A stretch of 45,705 nt of DNA from Ruminococcus sp. (GTDB taxonomy: Bacteria > Bacillota > Clostridia > Oscillospirales > Ruminococcaceae), in contig JAFUYP010000015.1 of NCBI GenBank assembly GCA_017470535.1, forward strand, positions 1 to 45,705, read 5' to 3'. This document shows, piece after piece, positions 23,789 through 31,346 of this stretch (position 1 is its first letter; every line of letters starts with the position of its first letter). Below the pieces are notes generated by a model that was given only the letters and a program-made list of their open reading frames with translations, was not told the origin of the DNA and did not search any database. The position numbers and the translations under genes are program-made.

Positions 23789-24568
23789 TTACCATTTAAA
23801 GACTGCAAGTCTGTTGTTCATATTCTTTCCGATGAGTGCAAACAGCTTGCCCCGGACAGAATACTTCTTCATCTCTTCATTGTAGCTGCGTTCCATTACC
23901 AGCTTCATTCGGGGTTCAAGGTCAAGATACTCCCTGCCTGACTTTGTTCCCCAGCCGAAGGTGGCGTTTGTATGCTTTACAGCATCGTGGTGCTTGCCGT
24001 GCTTTTCAAGGAAGGGCGAGTGCAGCTCCGCCAAAAGATAGCCATGCTCAAAGCTGTCACAAAGCATATTAAGACAGGTACCCACCTGCTCCTTTGAGAA
24101 GTATTCAAGCACGCCCTCCATAACGATGATGTTCATATCCCTCTTCGGGAGCTTAACTGTCCATTCGCTTTCAAGAGCGCTGCCGTCAAGCATTGTGCAG
24201 CGCTCTCTGTCCTCATACACCTTTCGGCGGACGGCTATCTGGTCGGGCAGATCGACATCGAACCATACAAGCCTGCCGTTATCCACCTGTGAGAACTTGT
24301 CATCAAATCCGCAGCCGAGATTTATGCAAAGCGCATCGGGGTGCTTGCTCAGCAGCTTTTTCAGTACATCTCTGAACATTATCGTCCTTGCCACAACGCC
24401 CTCGTGCGACATGAACGGGTCATATTTGCTCACATCAACACCGAGGGTGTCGATTATCTCCTTTGCCTTTAAGTCTTTTATCCTTGCATTCGGGCGAGCC
24501 GTTTCGCTTGCCTTGATCGCCAGCGGGATAAGCGCTGTTTCCTGGATATCTCCGAATTTCAAGTCCAT
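23789..24568 (-). CDS. leucine carboxyl methyltransferase-like SAM methyltransferase
   Basis: 259 aa of the LCMT/Tcmp-type class I methyltransferases: ARTIMFRDVL, then LCINLGCGFDDKF (SAM loop, residues about 83-89), VWFDVDLPDQIAVRR with the ribose-binding acid, and IIVMEGVLEYFSKEQV. This VxEGxLxYF pattern is characteristic of the family, which methylates carboxylates or small molecules in polyketide and other pathways. I start at ATG 24568 because AGGAGG lies 8 bases before it; an upstream TTG overlapping the previous stop is less likely. It follows the ATC-hydrolase gene almost without a gap. Confidence 0.88.
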   Translation of the reverse strand: MDLKFGDIQETALIPLAIKASETARPNARIKDLKAKEIIDTLGVDVSKYDPFMSHEGVVARTIMFRDVLKKLLSKHPDALCINLGCGFDDKFSQVDNGRLVWFDVDLPDQIAVRRKVYEDRERCTMLDGSALESEWTVKLPKRDMNIIVMEGVLEYFSKEQVGTCLNMLCDSFEHGYLLAELHSPFLEKHGKHHDAVKHTNATFGWGTKSGREYLDLEPRMKLVMERSYNEEMKKYSVRGKLFALIGKNMNNRLAVFKW

Positions 24569-24570
24569 TT

Positions 24571-25176
24571 TCAAGTCCTCCTTATGTAAAAATCACACCT
24601 GTCTGCACCCTTGCCGAGAGTCCCCTTGCGTTCAAAAGCAAGCCCCGGCAGATCACCGTAAACCCGCTCGTCGTTCTCGCAGAAGATCTTTGTAAGCTCC
24701 GGGCAGCCAAGCTCTGTGAGATAGGTATTATATGGGCATTTGAGAATGTCCATTCGGTATGCGCCCTTTTCCTTCGGGTAGAATCTGTTCTCAAAGCCGC
24801 AGGCAGCGCCGAAATTCTTCTTAGTCATCGGGTCCCACATTTTTATAAACAATCCCGGCATAAATGGTATCTTCATTATCGTTTTGAGCGGCTTTGCCTT
24901 TGCGCATATCTTCACCGCCGCATTTTCGATGACTGCATATGCCTGCTCGTCGGTCATAAATTCCTTTGCCGTAAGGTACATCGCTGCCGCCGGGAATATC
25001 TTCTCATCGGTGTGAGAATGTACACCCTCCGGCAGGCTCTCATACTTTTCAAGATAGCTGTTAAGTCTTGACGCAGCCCTGTGCCAGAGCGCCTCGCACT
25101 GCTCCTTGTCAAGTATCATTCCGACTTCTTCTCTATACTCCTTTTTGGAGTTTAGTATTTCTATCGCTGACTTCAT
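24571..25176 (-). CDS. L-2-amino-thiazoline-4-carboxylic acid hydrolase family protein
   Basis: 201-aa protein matching the ATC-hydrolase family pattern: FENRFYPKEKGAYRMDILKC with PYNTYL, then GCPELTKIFCENDERVYGDL and, near the end, KGADRCDFYI. The conserved cysteines and the final CDF are typical. Characterised members open a thiazoline ring on the way to cysteine, but most family members lack a proven substrate. It is the first gene of a four-gene operon with methyltransferase, small membrane peptide and hydrolase. Start at ATG 25176 (AAAGGAGG, 10-base gap); an upstream in-frame start would be inside the operator. Confidence 0.85.
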   Translation of the reverse strand: MKSAIEILNSKKEYREEVGMILDKEQCEALWHRAASRLNSYLEKYESLPEGVHSHTDEKIFPAAAMYLTAKEFMTDEQAYAVIENAAVKICAKAKPLKTIMKIPFMPGLFIKMWDPMTKKNFGAACGFENRFYPKEKGAYRMDILKCPYNTYLTELGCPELTKIFCENDERVYGDLPGLAFERKGTLGKGADRCDFYIRRT

Positions 25177-25196
25177 ATAATAATGCCCTCCTTTGA

Positions 25197-25210
25197 TTAG
25201 CAATCGCTAA
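25197..25210. promoter_or_regulatory. palindromic operator TTAGC-N4-GCTAA
   Basis: Perfect inverted repeat TTAGC (25197-25201) and GCTAA (25206-25210) with a 4-base centre, 10 bases downstream of the -10 box, so it covers the likely transcription start. Size and place fit a TetR- or MarR-type repressor. No such regulator is encoded nearby. Confidence 0.6.
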
Positions 25211-25220
25211 CTATATATCA

Positions 25221-25249
25221 AGTATATCACACAAATACAAAAACGTCAA
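25221..25249 (-). promoter_or_regulatory. sigma-A promoter of the ATC-hydrolase operon
   Basis: Minus-strand TTGACG (25244-25249), 17-base spacer, TATACT (25221-25226). Five of six matches in each box. Confidence 0.88.
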
Positions 25250-25261
25250 TATTTTAAGGCA

Positions 25262-25379
25262 AAAAAAGAATACCTCCCGGCAATAAAGATCATGCAGCGC
25301 ACAAAGGCATGAGCCGGCGTCATTAGGTATTTCCACTTTTTTCAGTTTTTTTATTTTTTTGCAACCTTTTACTCTGTGG
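25262..25379 (-). ncRNA. predicted small RNA, about 118 nt
   Basis: The RNA is framed by a strong minus-strand promoter upstream (25386-25414) and, at its end, by three nested stems: AATACCT/AGGTATT (25269-25275 and 25325-25331), CCGGC/GCCGG and CATGC/GCATG. These are followed on the minus strand by C and a run of seven T (25261-25267), a textbook terminator. No frame in it has a convincing start. The first half is A-rich and unstructured. It does not match small RNA classes I know (SRP, 6S, tmRNA, RNase P). It could pair with the neighbouring divergent transcript leader or act in trans. Confidence 0.5.
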
Positions 25380-25385
25380 CAGGGT

Positions 25386-25414
25386 ATTATATACAGAACG
25401 TCAAAGAACGTCAA
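25386..25414 (-). promoter_or_regulatory. strong sigma-A promoter of the predicted small RNA
   Basis: Minus-strand TTGACG (25409-25414), 17-base spacer, TATAAT (25386-25391). The -35 region is duplicated: TTTGACGTTC occurs twice in tandem (25396-25415 on this strand), and only the distal copy is correctly spaced. A weak plus-strand promoter for the 762-aa gene (TTTTAC at 25367, TATACA at 25390) overlaps it. Confidence 0.75.
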
Positions 25415-25438
25415 AAAACATACCAGGAGGAATCAATT

Positions 25439-27727
25439 ATGCCAAACAAAACTTACAAGGATTTTATAAGAGAGACACACAAGCGTGGACTTACGCCGAC
25501 AGAGATCGAAACGCTTACTGCATTTAGCGGTTCAATAAATAGAATAGCGACTTCTGTCAATATGGCGCAAGGCAACAGCCGTGTGAAAAATGAAGTCTAC
25601 CAGAAAGTACACGACCTTAGTTCTGATCTCAACAATCTGTTAAGACTCGGCAAAAAGGAAACTATCACCAATACTGACAACAGAAAACTCAATAACAGAC
25701 TATTTAAGGATTCCAGCAGAAAAATATACCAGACATTCACAGAGCTGTCCAAGCCGGAAAATATCAAGATCTTTTTAGACAGCAGCGTCAACGGCAATAA
25801 AGCACCGCTCAACAAGGACGGCAAGGACGGAAAGAAGATACTTCTTGATACTATCGCTATCTTCAATACCATGTACGGCATAAAGATCGACCTTGATCCT
25901 TATACCGTAGCACTTGGTATTGATAAGGAGAAGGCGAACCATGACCCCGAAGTACAGGGAGCGATCGTCCAGAACGAACCGGTCAAGCCCACAGCAGCCG
26001 AGCAGATAATGAACAAAACAGAGCAGGATCACTTCATGGCACAGCTCGACATAGTATCAGTAGGACTAAGTGCAAAGCACAGAACAGGCTTAGGCTTCGG
26101 CGTTGGCACGACCTCGACAGAGCTTCAGGCAACAAAAGATGCGCTTGCTGACTACAAGGCTTATTTGGCAAACCCCAAAGACCCTAAGTTCAACGGCAAG
26201 AGCGAGATAGATATGCTCAACACACTCAGAACAGCTGCCGATGACTATATGAGGGATAAGAGAGCGCACGGTCACGGCGACACGACCGCTCCGGACTGGC
26301 TCCCGAAGACCAAAATGGGACAGAACAGGTTCAAGGCAAACAAGCTGATCTCAAAGTATGCAGCTGACAGGATAGCTCATCTCAATCAGCTTGAAGCTCA
26401 AGCAGACAAGAGTATCAGCGAAACTATCAAAGAGACCGTCGATAATATAGATGATTCCATAGTCATGAGCAAAAATGGCGACGAACTGTACGGGCAAAAA
26501 ACAAGCTATATAACCAATACCGCAGCTGAGCTGATAGCATGGAAAACAGTATCAGATAAAGGGTTTGCAAATGCAAGGAACAGCAAAAAGCTCTTCCTTG
26601 AAGAAAAGAACAAAATAACAGGATCATATGAGTTCAAGACGATATGTAATAATATAAGCAAAATGAGTGATGATGAGTGTCTTGACCTGTTGACAGATCC
26701 CATAAGCCTTGCAGAGTCCTATAATTTCAACAATAAGGCAATAAACGAATTTGATGAACAGTTTAAGGCTTCTGCCAAAGGCTCTATCGCCAACAAGTAC
26801 TACGGCGCTGCAAAAAAGAACTTTGTCGAGCAAAACTATTCACCGCTGTATCTTGGTGATATGCTCGCTTTGTCAATGTACATGAAGGACAGCGGCAAAA
26901 AGGGAAAATTTGACCAGGAAGTATATAACAATAATTACAGAGACCTGATCGACGAAGACATACTTAATGATCTTACAAAAGATCTTGACAACAAACAAAT
27001 AGGTGAATTACTGCAAAAGCCAGAGGAATTAATGAATTCTTACAATAATGCTGTTGAGCTTTCCTATAAGACTCTTAACGAGAATGAAATAGCAAACGCT
27101 ATGCCCGGAAGTGTGACAAAGTATCAGAATAACATAAAGGAAATAATAAACTCAGAGCCTCCAAAGAATGAAGAAGAATTCAATAACATGAAGGAAAAGA
27201 TCATGCGAAACATCGCAAACATAATCGCTACAAGGAGCCTGTGGAAAGAACCTGAAACAAGGACCGAGGAACAGCTGACATATGATCTTGGAAAGGAGAG
27301 GTTAAAGCAGTCAGATTATACAAATAATATAGGAATATACGCTGTCAAAGAAAAAAACAGACTGCCTGCCGGTTATAAGATCAATACCTGGTCTGCTATG
27401 ACAGACGAAGAGAAAATAGCAGCATACGGCAAGGAGGAGATCAAAGCATACAAGCAGAAAAACGCAGAAAAGATAAATCAGCGCAACGAGCTTTCCAAGA
27501 GGATCTATGACGAAAGAGAAGACTTCAAGTTTATGTTTGACAAGGCAAAGACCTGGGACGATGTCGTAAAGCTGTCAAAGATAGCTCTTACAAGCAAGGG
27601 AAACAACATTATACACGAGCTTTCAAAGTCCGCAAACGAGCTTGAAAAGCTCAAAAAGCCTGCTGCCGGTCACTCTGCAAAGCCTGTCAATGAGCTTTCC
27701 ATGAACAGGAACTCTATGGTAAAATAG
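25439..27727 (+). CDS. large charged helical protein of unknown function (762 aa)
   Basis: I do not recognise this protein. It starts at ATG 25439 (AGGAGGAATCAATT before it) with MPNKTYKDFIRETHKRGLTP. No signal peptide, membrane segment or sortase motif is visible, so it should be cytoplasmic unless exported by an unusual route. It is hydrophilic, rich in Lys, Asn, Asp and Glu, and mostly helical, with an Asn-rich middle. Two stretches have a recurring look of TKDALADYKAYLANP and MLNTLRTAADDYMRDK followed by MGQNRFKANKLISKYAADRI. Two glycine-rich bits (GLGFGVGTTS; GHGDTTAPDW) punctuate it. It forms a single-gene unit ending in a terminator, upstream of sigK. Large orphan proteins of this kind seem common in ruminococci, but I can assign no role. 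Confidence 0.75.
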   Translation: MPNKTYKDFIRETHKRGLTPTEIETLTAFSGSINRIATSVNMAQGNSRVKNEVYQKVHDLSSDLNNLLRLGKKETITNTDNRKLNNRLFKDSSRKIYQTFTELSKPENIKIFLDSSVNGNKAPLNKDGKDGKKILLDTIAIFNTMYGIKIDLDPYTVALGIDKEKANHDPEVQGAIVQNEPVKPTAAEQIMNKTEQDHFMAQLDIVSVGLSAKHRTGLGFGVGTTSTELQATKDALADYKAYLANPKDPKFNGKSEIDMLNTLRTAADDYMRDKRAHGHGDTTAPDWLPKTKMGQNRFKANKLISKYAADRIAHLNQLEAQADKSISETIKETVDNIDDSIVMSKNGDELYGQKTSYITNTAAELIAWKTVSDKGFANARNSKKLFLEEKNKITGSYEFKTICNNISKMSDDECLDLLTDPISLAESYNFNNKAINEFDEQFKASAKGSIANKYYGAAKKNFVEQNYSPLYLGDMLALSMYMKDSGKKGKFDQEVYNNNYRDLIDEDILNDLTKDLDNKQIGELLQKPEELMNSYNNAVELSYKTLNENEIANAMPGSVTKYQNNIKEIINSEPPKNEEEFNNMKEKIMRNIANIIATRSLWKEPETRTEEQLTYDLGKERLKQSDYTNNIGIYAVKEKNRLPAGYKINTWSAMTDEEKIAAYGKEEIKAYKQKNAEKINQRNELSKRIYDEREDFKFMFDKAKTWDDVVKLSKIALTSKGNNIIHELSKSANELEKLKKPAAGHSAKPVNELSMNRNSMVK

Positions 27728-27773
27728 ACCTTAGTTTCTTTATATCACTTTGATTTTTCAAAGCTGCACAGTA

Positions 27774-27805
27774 AGCACCATACCGGCACAGGGTATGGTG
27801 CTTTT
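27774..27805 (+). terminator. terminator of the 762-aa gene
   Basis: AGCACCATACC (27774-27784) and GGTATGGTGCT (27792-27802) form a perfect 11-bp stem around a 7-base loop, followed by a short TTTTGC run. Confidence 0.75.
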
Positions 27806-27838
27806 GCAATATAAGACTGCTTCTCTGCCGGTGAAAGG

Positions 27839-27867
27839 TAATATTTTCCCCTTTCTTTTCATACAGA
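27839..27867 (+). promoter_or_regulatory. sigma-E-like sporulation promoter of sigK
   Basis: TAATATT (27839-27845) and CATACA (27860-27865) are 14 bases apart. The Bacillus sigma-E consensus is KMATATT, 14-15 bases, CATACAHT: the -35 element matches fully and the -10 element at six of eight. In spore formers sigK is a sigma-E target, which supports the call. Transcription would start near 27874. Confidence 0.55.
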
Positions 27868-27887
27868 TTATGAAAGGGGGCTTTTTT
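27848..27887 (+). terminator. terminator-like hairpin covering the sigK ribosome binding site
   Basis: CCCCTTTC (27848-27855) pairs with GAAAGGGG (27872-27879), 16-base loop, followed by C and TTTTTT directly before the sigK ATG. The 3' arm is the sigK ribosome binding site. The 5' arm lies inside the sigma-E-like promoter spacer, so only read-through RNA can fold it. Confidence 0.6.
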
Positions 27888-28580
27888 ATGTTTGAAATGA
27901 TATACCGGTTTTTATGTGAGAATCTTCTTTTCTTTGCGCTGCACTTTGACGGGAGAAATGTCTTCCCCAAGCCTTTGACGGCAGCACAGGAAAGAGAGTG
28001 CTTTGAGAAAATGGCAAACGGCGACAGGTCTGCCCGTGATAAGCTGATAAGCCATAATCTTCGGCTCGTCGCCCACATAATAAAGAAGTATTACAACTCA
28101 GGCTCCGATCAGGACGACCTTATCTCGATAGGGACTGTCGGGCTTATAAAGGGCGTATCTACCTTTGACTACAAAAAAGGCACACGCTTTGCGACCTATG
28201 CGAGCAGATGTGTTGAAAATGAGATACTCATGCACTTCCGTGCAGGCAAAAAAAGTGCAAACGACATACACTTTTCCGAACCGATAGACACCGACAAGGA
28301 CGGCAACAGCTTAACTCTTATGGACATTATCGCCGATGACGAGGATATTGATGAGCGTGTGGAGCTAAGGCTTGATTCCCAGCAGCTTTATAAAGTCATA
28401 AACTCCGCACTCTCGGGGCGTGAGCGTGAGATAATAGTTTTAAGATACGGGCTTTCGGGCAAGCCGCCGCTCACTCAGCGTGAGGTAGCAAAGATACTTG
28501 ACATATCACGCTCGTATGTTTCACGCATCGAGAAAAAAGCGCTCGGCATTTTAAAGGAAAAATTCGACAGCTGTGAATAA
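27888..28580 (+). CDS. sigK: sporulation sigma factor SigK (pro-sigma-K)
   Basis: 230-aa sigma-70 family factor. Residues 1 to about 26 (MFEMIYRFLCENLLFFAL and a polar tail) form the hydrophobic pro-sequence removed by SpoIVFB in spore formers. Region 2 is NLRLVAHIIKKYY, DQDDLISIGTVGLIKGVSTF, FATYASRCVENEILMHFR; region 4 ends with the HTH LTQREVAKILDISRSYVSRIEKKAL. The coding frame is continuous, not split by a skin-type element as in B. subtilis. Start ATG 27888 has AAAGGGGG seven bases upstream. It implies a mother-cell sporulation programme, or a relic of one. SpoIVFB and BofA are not in the window. Confidence 0.93.
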   Translation: MFEMIYRFLCENLLFFALHFDGRNVFPKPLTAAQERECFEKMANGDRSARDKLISHNLRLVAHIIKKYYNSGSDQDDLISIGTVGLIKGVSTFDYKKGTRFATYASRCVENEILMHFRAGKKSANDIHFSEPIDTDKDGNSLTLMDIIADDEDIDERVELRLDSQQLYKVINSALSGREREIIVLRYGLSGKPPLTQREVAKILDISRSYVSRIEKKALGILKEKFDSCE

Positions 28581-28638
28581 ACACTTCAATACCGGGCACA
28601 ATACTACCACAAGACAATTCCTCCTCTATATAATCACC

Positions 28639-28678
28639 AAAAGCAGGGCTGTACGTTTTTTTGTACTGTCCTGCTTTT
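28639..28678 (+). terminator. terminator downstream of sigK
   Basis: AAAAGCAGG (28639-28647) and CCTGCTTTT (28670-28678) with an inner GTAC/GTAC stem. The arms supply a short T-run on the plus strand and may also act from the other side. Confidence 0.7.
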
Positions 28679-28683
28679 GACAT

Positions 28684-28717
28684 AAAAAACCACACACCTT
28701 ATAAAAAGATGTGTGGT
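28684..28717 (-). terminator. terminator of the PAS-GGDEF-EAL gene
   Basis: On the minus strand ACCACACA, a 13-base loop and TGTGTGGT are followed by TTTTTT, 7 bases after the stop codon. Confidence 0.88.
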
Positions 28718-28723
28718 CTGTTA

Positions 28724-31168
28724 TCACATAGGCAGATACTTATCCTCAAACTCCCTCACCGGGATAGCCTTGTCAAACAGCCAGCCCTGTGCCATATTGT
28801 AGCCTATCGCACTCAGGAAGCTCGCCTGCTCCTCAGTTTCCACACCCTCAAAGATGACCTCCTTGTGTGTGGTGGCGATAAGGCGGCATATCTGCTTGAC
28901 ATACTCACGCTCGAGCTTATTTGTAGCGATATTGTCGATAAACACCTTGTCTACCTTAACAATGTCGATAGGCGCATTGAGCAGCACGCTAAGCGACGAA
29001 TAGCCCATACCGAAATCATCAATATCTATCCTGAACCCATGCTCTCTGAGCTTGTTCATATAGCGTATCATGATATTTACGTCCTCAACGAATGCGCTCT
29101 CGGTTATCTCTATCTCAATAAGCCCCTTGTCAACGCCGTACTTGTCGGCAAGTGAATTTACCCTCTCTACAAAGTTATCCTTGCTTGAATGCACACGGGA
29201 GAAGTTGACGCTTATCGGTATCAGCCGCCTGCCCTCCTGCTTCCAGCGGACATAGCTTTTTAGCACCTGCTCATACATATAGAAGTCAAACTCTATTATA
29301 AGCCCTACCTTTTCAAGCACGCCTATAAACTCATAAGGCATCTTGTAGCTGCCGTCGTGGTTCCTCCACCTTGCGAGAGCCTCAGCGCCGATTATCTCCC
29401 TTGTTTTAAGGTCGAACTTCGGCTGTAAGAACAGCTCTATCATACCGGCATCCATAGCAGTCTTGACCTCTGATGCGATAGACTGGTCTCTCAGACGCTC
29501 TTTTCTCATTCTCTCGCTGTAAATGCCGCACAGAAGATTATCAGAGCCTTTGACACTTCTTCTTGCAAGGTTCGCATTATCCATAGCGATAGTAACGTCG
29601 ATGTCCCTGGAATTGATAAAGAACATACCGCTTGAAATGTTTATATCGCTTGCCGGGTAGTGTATCTTTTGCAGCTCGGCAAACTCAGCGTTGACCTTAT
29701 TGACCAGCCTTATCATCTTATCTCTTGACTCAGCGCAGCAAAGCGTCACATAGAAATCAGAGTATATACGGCACCCATAGATAAGTGCATCGCTTTTCTG
29801 TATAAGCTCAGCAAAGTCATAAAGCATCCTGTTGCCGGCATCATATCCGAAGTTCTCATTAACATAGGAAAAGTCATTGATGTCCGAATACACTATCGCA
29901 TAGCACTTCTTGTCCTCGATAGCGCTTATGAATTTGCTTGCCTTTTCCTTGAAGGTATGCCTGTTGTAAAGCCCTGTGACAAGATCTCTCTCGGACAGGC
30001 GCTCGATGAGCTTTTTATCCGAGTCGATGCGTTTTTTGAGCATCTGCTCAGTCTCTATCGAGGTTATCCTGCCGTAGATATTCGTCACTCTGCCGTCATC
30101 GTCAGGCGAGCTGGTGTATTGCAGCTTATACCATGTATAGTCGTCATCGAATGCCCTTGTCCGGTACTCAACGCTGCCCGAGATGACCTCGCCGCTGCGT
30201 GCAGCCGCAAGGCTTCTTTCAAGCTCTGCTGAATCGTCCGGGTGGACATTTTCTGCATACTTTTTGTCTGAAAAATAATTCTGTACGCTGCCTGTGTAGC
30301 GGCTGATATAATTGTCGCTGCCCGGCAGGTGGAAAATATCCCTTACAACATCGTAGTCAAAGTATATCTCACTTGTTGAACGTGCGATAAGCTCAAAGAA
30401 CTTGTTCTGCTTTTTGATCTCATGCTCCTGATTATTCTCACGGGTTATATCAGTCAACACAACGAATATCAGCTTTCTTCCGCCAGATGCCTGCAACGGC
30501 TTGCCCTTGGCAGATATCCACCTGTCAACGCCGTCAGGACAGCACAGCTTGTATTCAGTCTCAAGCTCGGAATTATCCTTGAAGCACACCACGAGCTTCT
30601 GTGAAAGCTCGGCAATATCCTCGGTCCTCATAAGACCGCCTATCCTGCCTGAATGCTGCGCCTTGTCCTTAAAGCCGAGCGTCGTGTAGTATTTATCAGA
30701 GGCTTTAAGTATAGTGAGCCTATTGCCGTCGTACTCATATATTGCCGCTGCCCCGGGTATACCTGCAAGCACCGTGTCAAACGCCCTGAGTGACGCTATC
30801 CCTGAAAGAGAGCTTATCTGCTGCCCCACCGGGCGGTTGATTATGAGCCTTGCTGTTTTCCTGCCGTCCTCTTTTATGATAGTAACAAGATCCGTCACCG
30901 GAATATCCTCACCGTCAGCTGTTCTTATCATATGCTCATAACAGTTCATGCTGTCTATACCGAGCTTGAACTGCTCCCTGAGTGCTGTCACGGTATCAGC
31001 ATCAAAAAAGACATCAGCAGACAGACCGCCCCTGACTTCATCAGCCGTGCAGCCTGACATTGCACAAAAGCCCTCATCGCAGCTGATAGTGAGCATCGAC
31101 TCGCAGTCTATGCGCAGAATACCATATTCTATGTTGAAAAAGTTTTCAAATCTGTTTTCATTTCCCAT
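28724..31168 (-). CDS. PAS-PAS-PAS-GGDEF-EAL protein, probable c-di-GMP phosphodiesterase
   Basis: 814-aa signalling protein without membrane segments. Three PAS-like sensor regions lie at about 15-110, 130-245 and 255-370, then a GGDEF domain (RDLVTGLYNRHTF at about 394-407) and an EAL domain (about 575-810). The GGDEF active site is degenerate: IYSDF replaces GGDEF at 468-472, so no cyclase activity is expected. The EAL domain keeps EALAR (596-598), NFSR, EITES, DDFGMGYSS (717-725), VKVDK and EGVET, so it should hydrolyse c-di-GMP. It lies next to the type IV pilus locus, a common output of c-di-GMP, separated only by a lipoprotein gene. Own promoter and terminator. Confidence 0.92.
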   Translation of the reverse strand: MGNENRFENFFNIEYGILRIDCESMLTISCDEGFCAMSGCTADEVRGGLSADVFFDADTVTALREQFKLGIDSMNCYEHMIRTADGEDIPVTDLVTIIKEDGRKTARLIINRPVGQQISSLSGIASLRAFDTVLAGIPGAAAIYEYDGNRLTILKASDKYYTTLGFKDKAQHSGRIGGLMRTEDIAELSQKLVVCFKDNSELETEYKLCCPDGVDRWISAKGKPLQASGGRKLIFVVLTDITRENNQEHEIKKQNKFFELIARSTSEIYFDYDVVRDIFHLPGSDNYISRYTGSVQNYFSDKKYAENVHPDDSAELERSLAAARSGEVISGSVEYRTRAFDDDYTWYKLQYTSSPDDDGRVTNIYGRITSIETEQMLKKRIDSDKKLIERLSERDLVTGLYNRHTFKEKASKFISAIEDKKCYAIVYSDINDFSYVNENFGYDAGNRMLYDFAELIQKSDALIYGCRIYSDFYVTLCCAESRDKMIRLVNKVNAEFAELQKIHYPASDINISSGMFFINSRDIDVTIAMDNANLARRSVKGSDNLLCGIYSERMRKERLRDQSIASEVKTAMDAGMIELFLQPKFDLKTREIIGAEALARWRNHDGSYKMPYEFIGVLEKVGLIIEFDFYMYEQVLKSYVRWKQEGRRLIPISVNFSRVHSSKDNFVERVNSLADKYGVDKGLIEIEITESAFVEDVNIMIRYMNKLREHGFRIDIDDFGMGYSSLSVLLNAPIDIVKVDKVFIDNIATNKLEREYVKQICRLIATTHKEVIFEGVETEEQASFLSAIGYNMAQGWLFDKAIPVREFEDKYLPM

Positions 31169-31218
31169 TTTATTCCCTCAATTGCAAAAAGTTCTTTTAG
31201 AAATATTTACCCACTATT

Positions 31219-31247
31219 ATTTTATCACAAAATCTTTAATTTAGCAA
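31219..31247 (-). promoter_or_regulatory. promoter of the PAS-GGDEF-EAL gene
   Basis: Minus-strand TTGCTA (31242-31247), 17-base spacer, TAAAAT (31219-31224); the start codon follows about 45 bases after the predicted start. Confidence 0.75.
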
Positions 31248-31306
31248 TAATTTTCTATGTTTTCGTCATTTTGGATAGGTGATTTGGATATTTTGCACAA
31301 AATAAC

Positions 31307-31330
31307 AAGCCCTCATTTTCACGAGAGCTT
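31307..31330 (-). terminator. terminator downstream of the lipoprotein
   Basis: On the minus strand AAGCTCTC, loop GTGAAAAT, GAGGGCTT (one G-U pair), followed by GTTATTTTG. The T-run is interrupted. A smaller AAGGC-ATT-GCCTT hairpin lies just before it. Confidence 0.6.
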
Positions 31331-31346
31331 AAAGGCATTGCCTTAG

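Noticed and set aside
25211..25414. 67-codon minus-strand frame across the predicted small RNA
   Set aside because: It has no binding site, crosses a terminator and a second promoter, and is Cys/Leu/Lys-rich in a way typical of AT-rich non-coding DNA.
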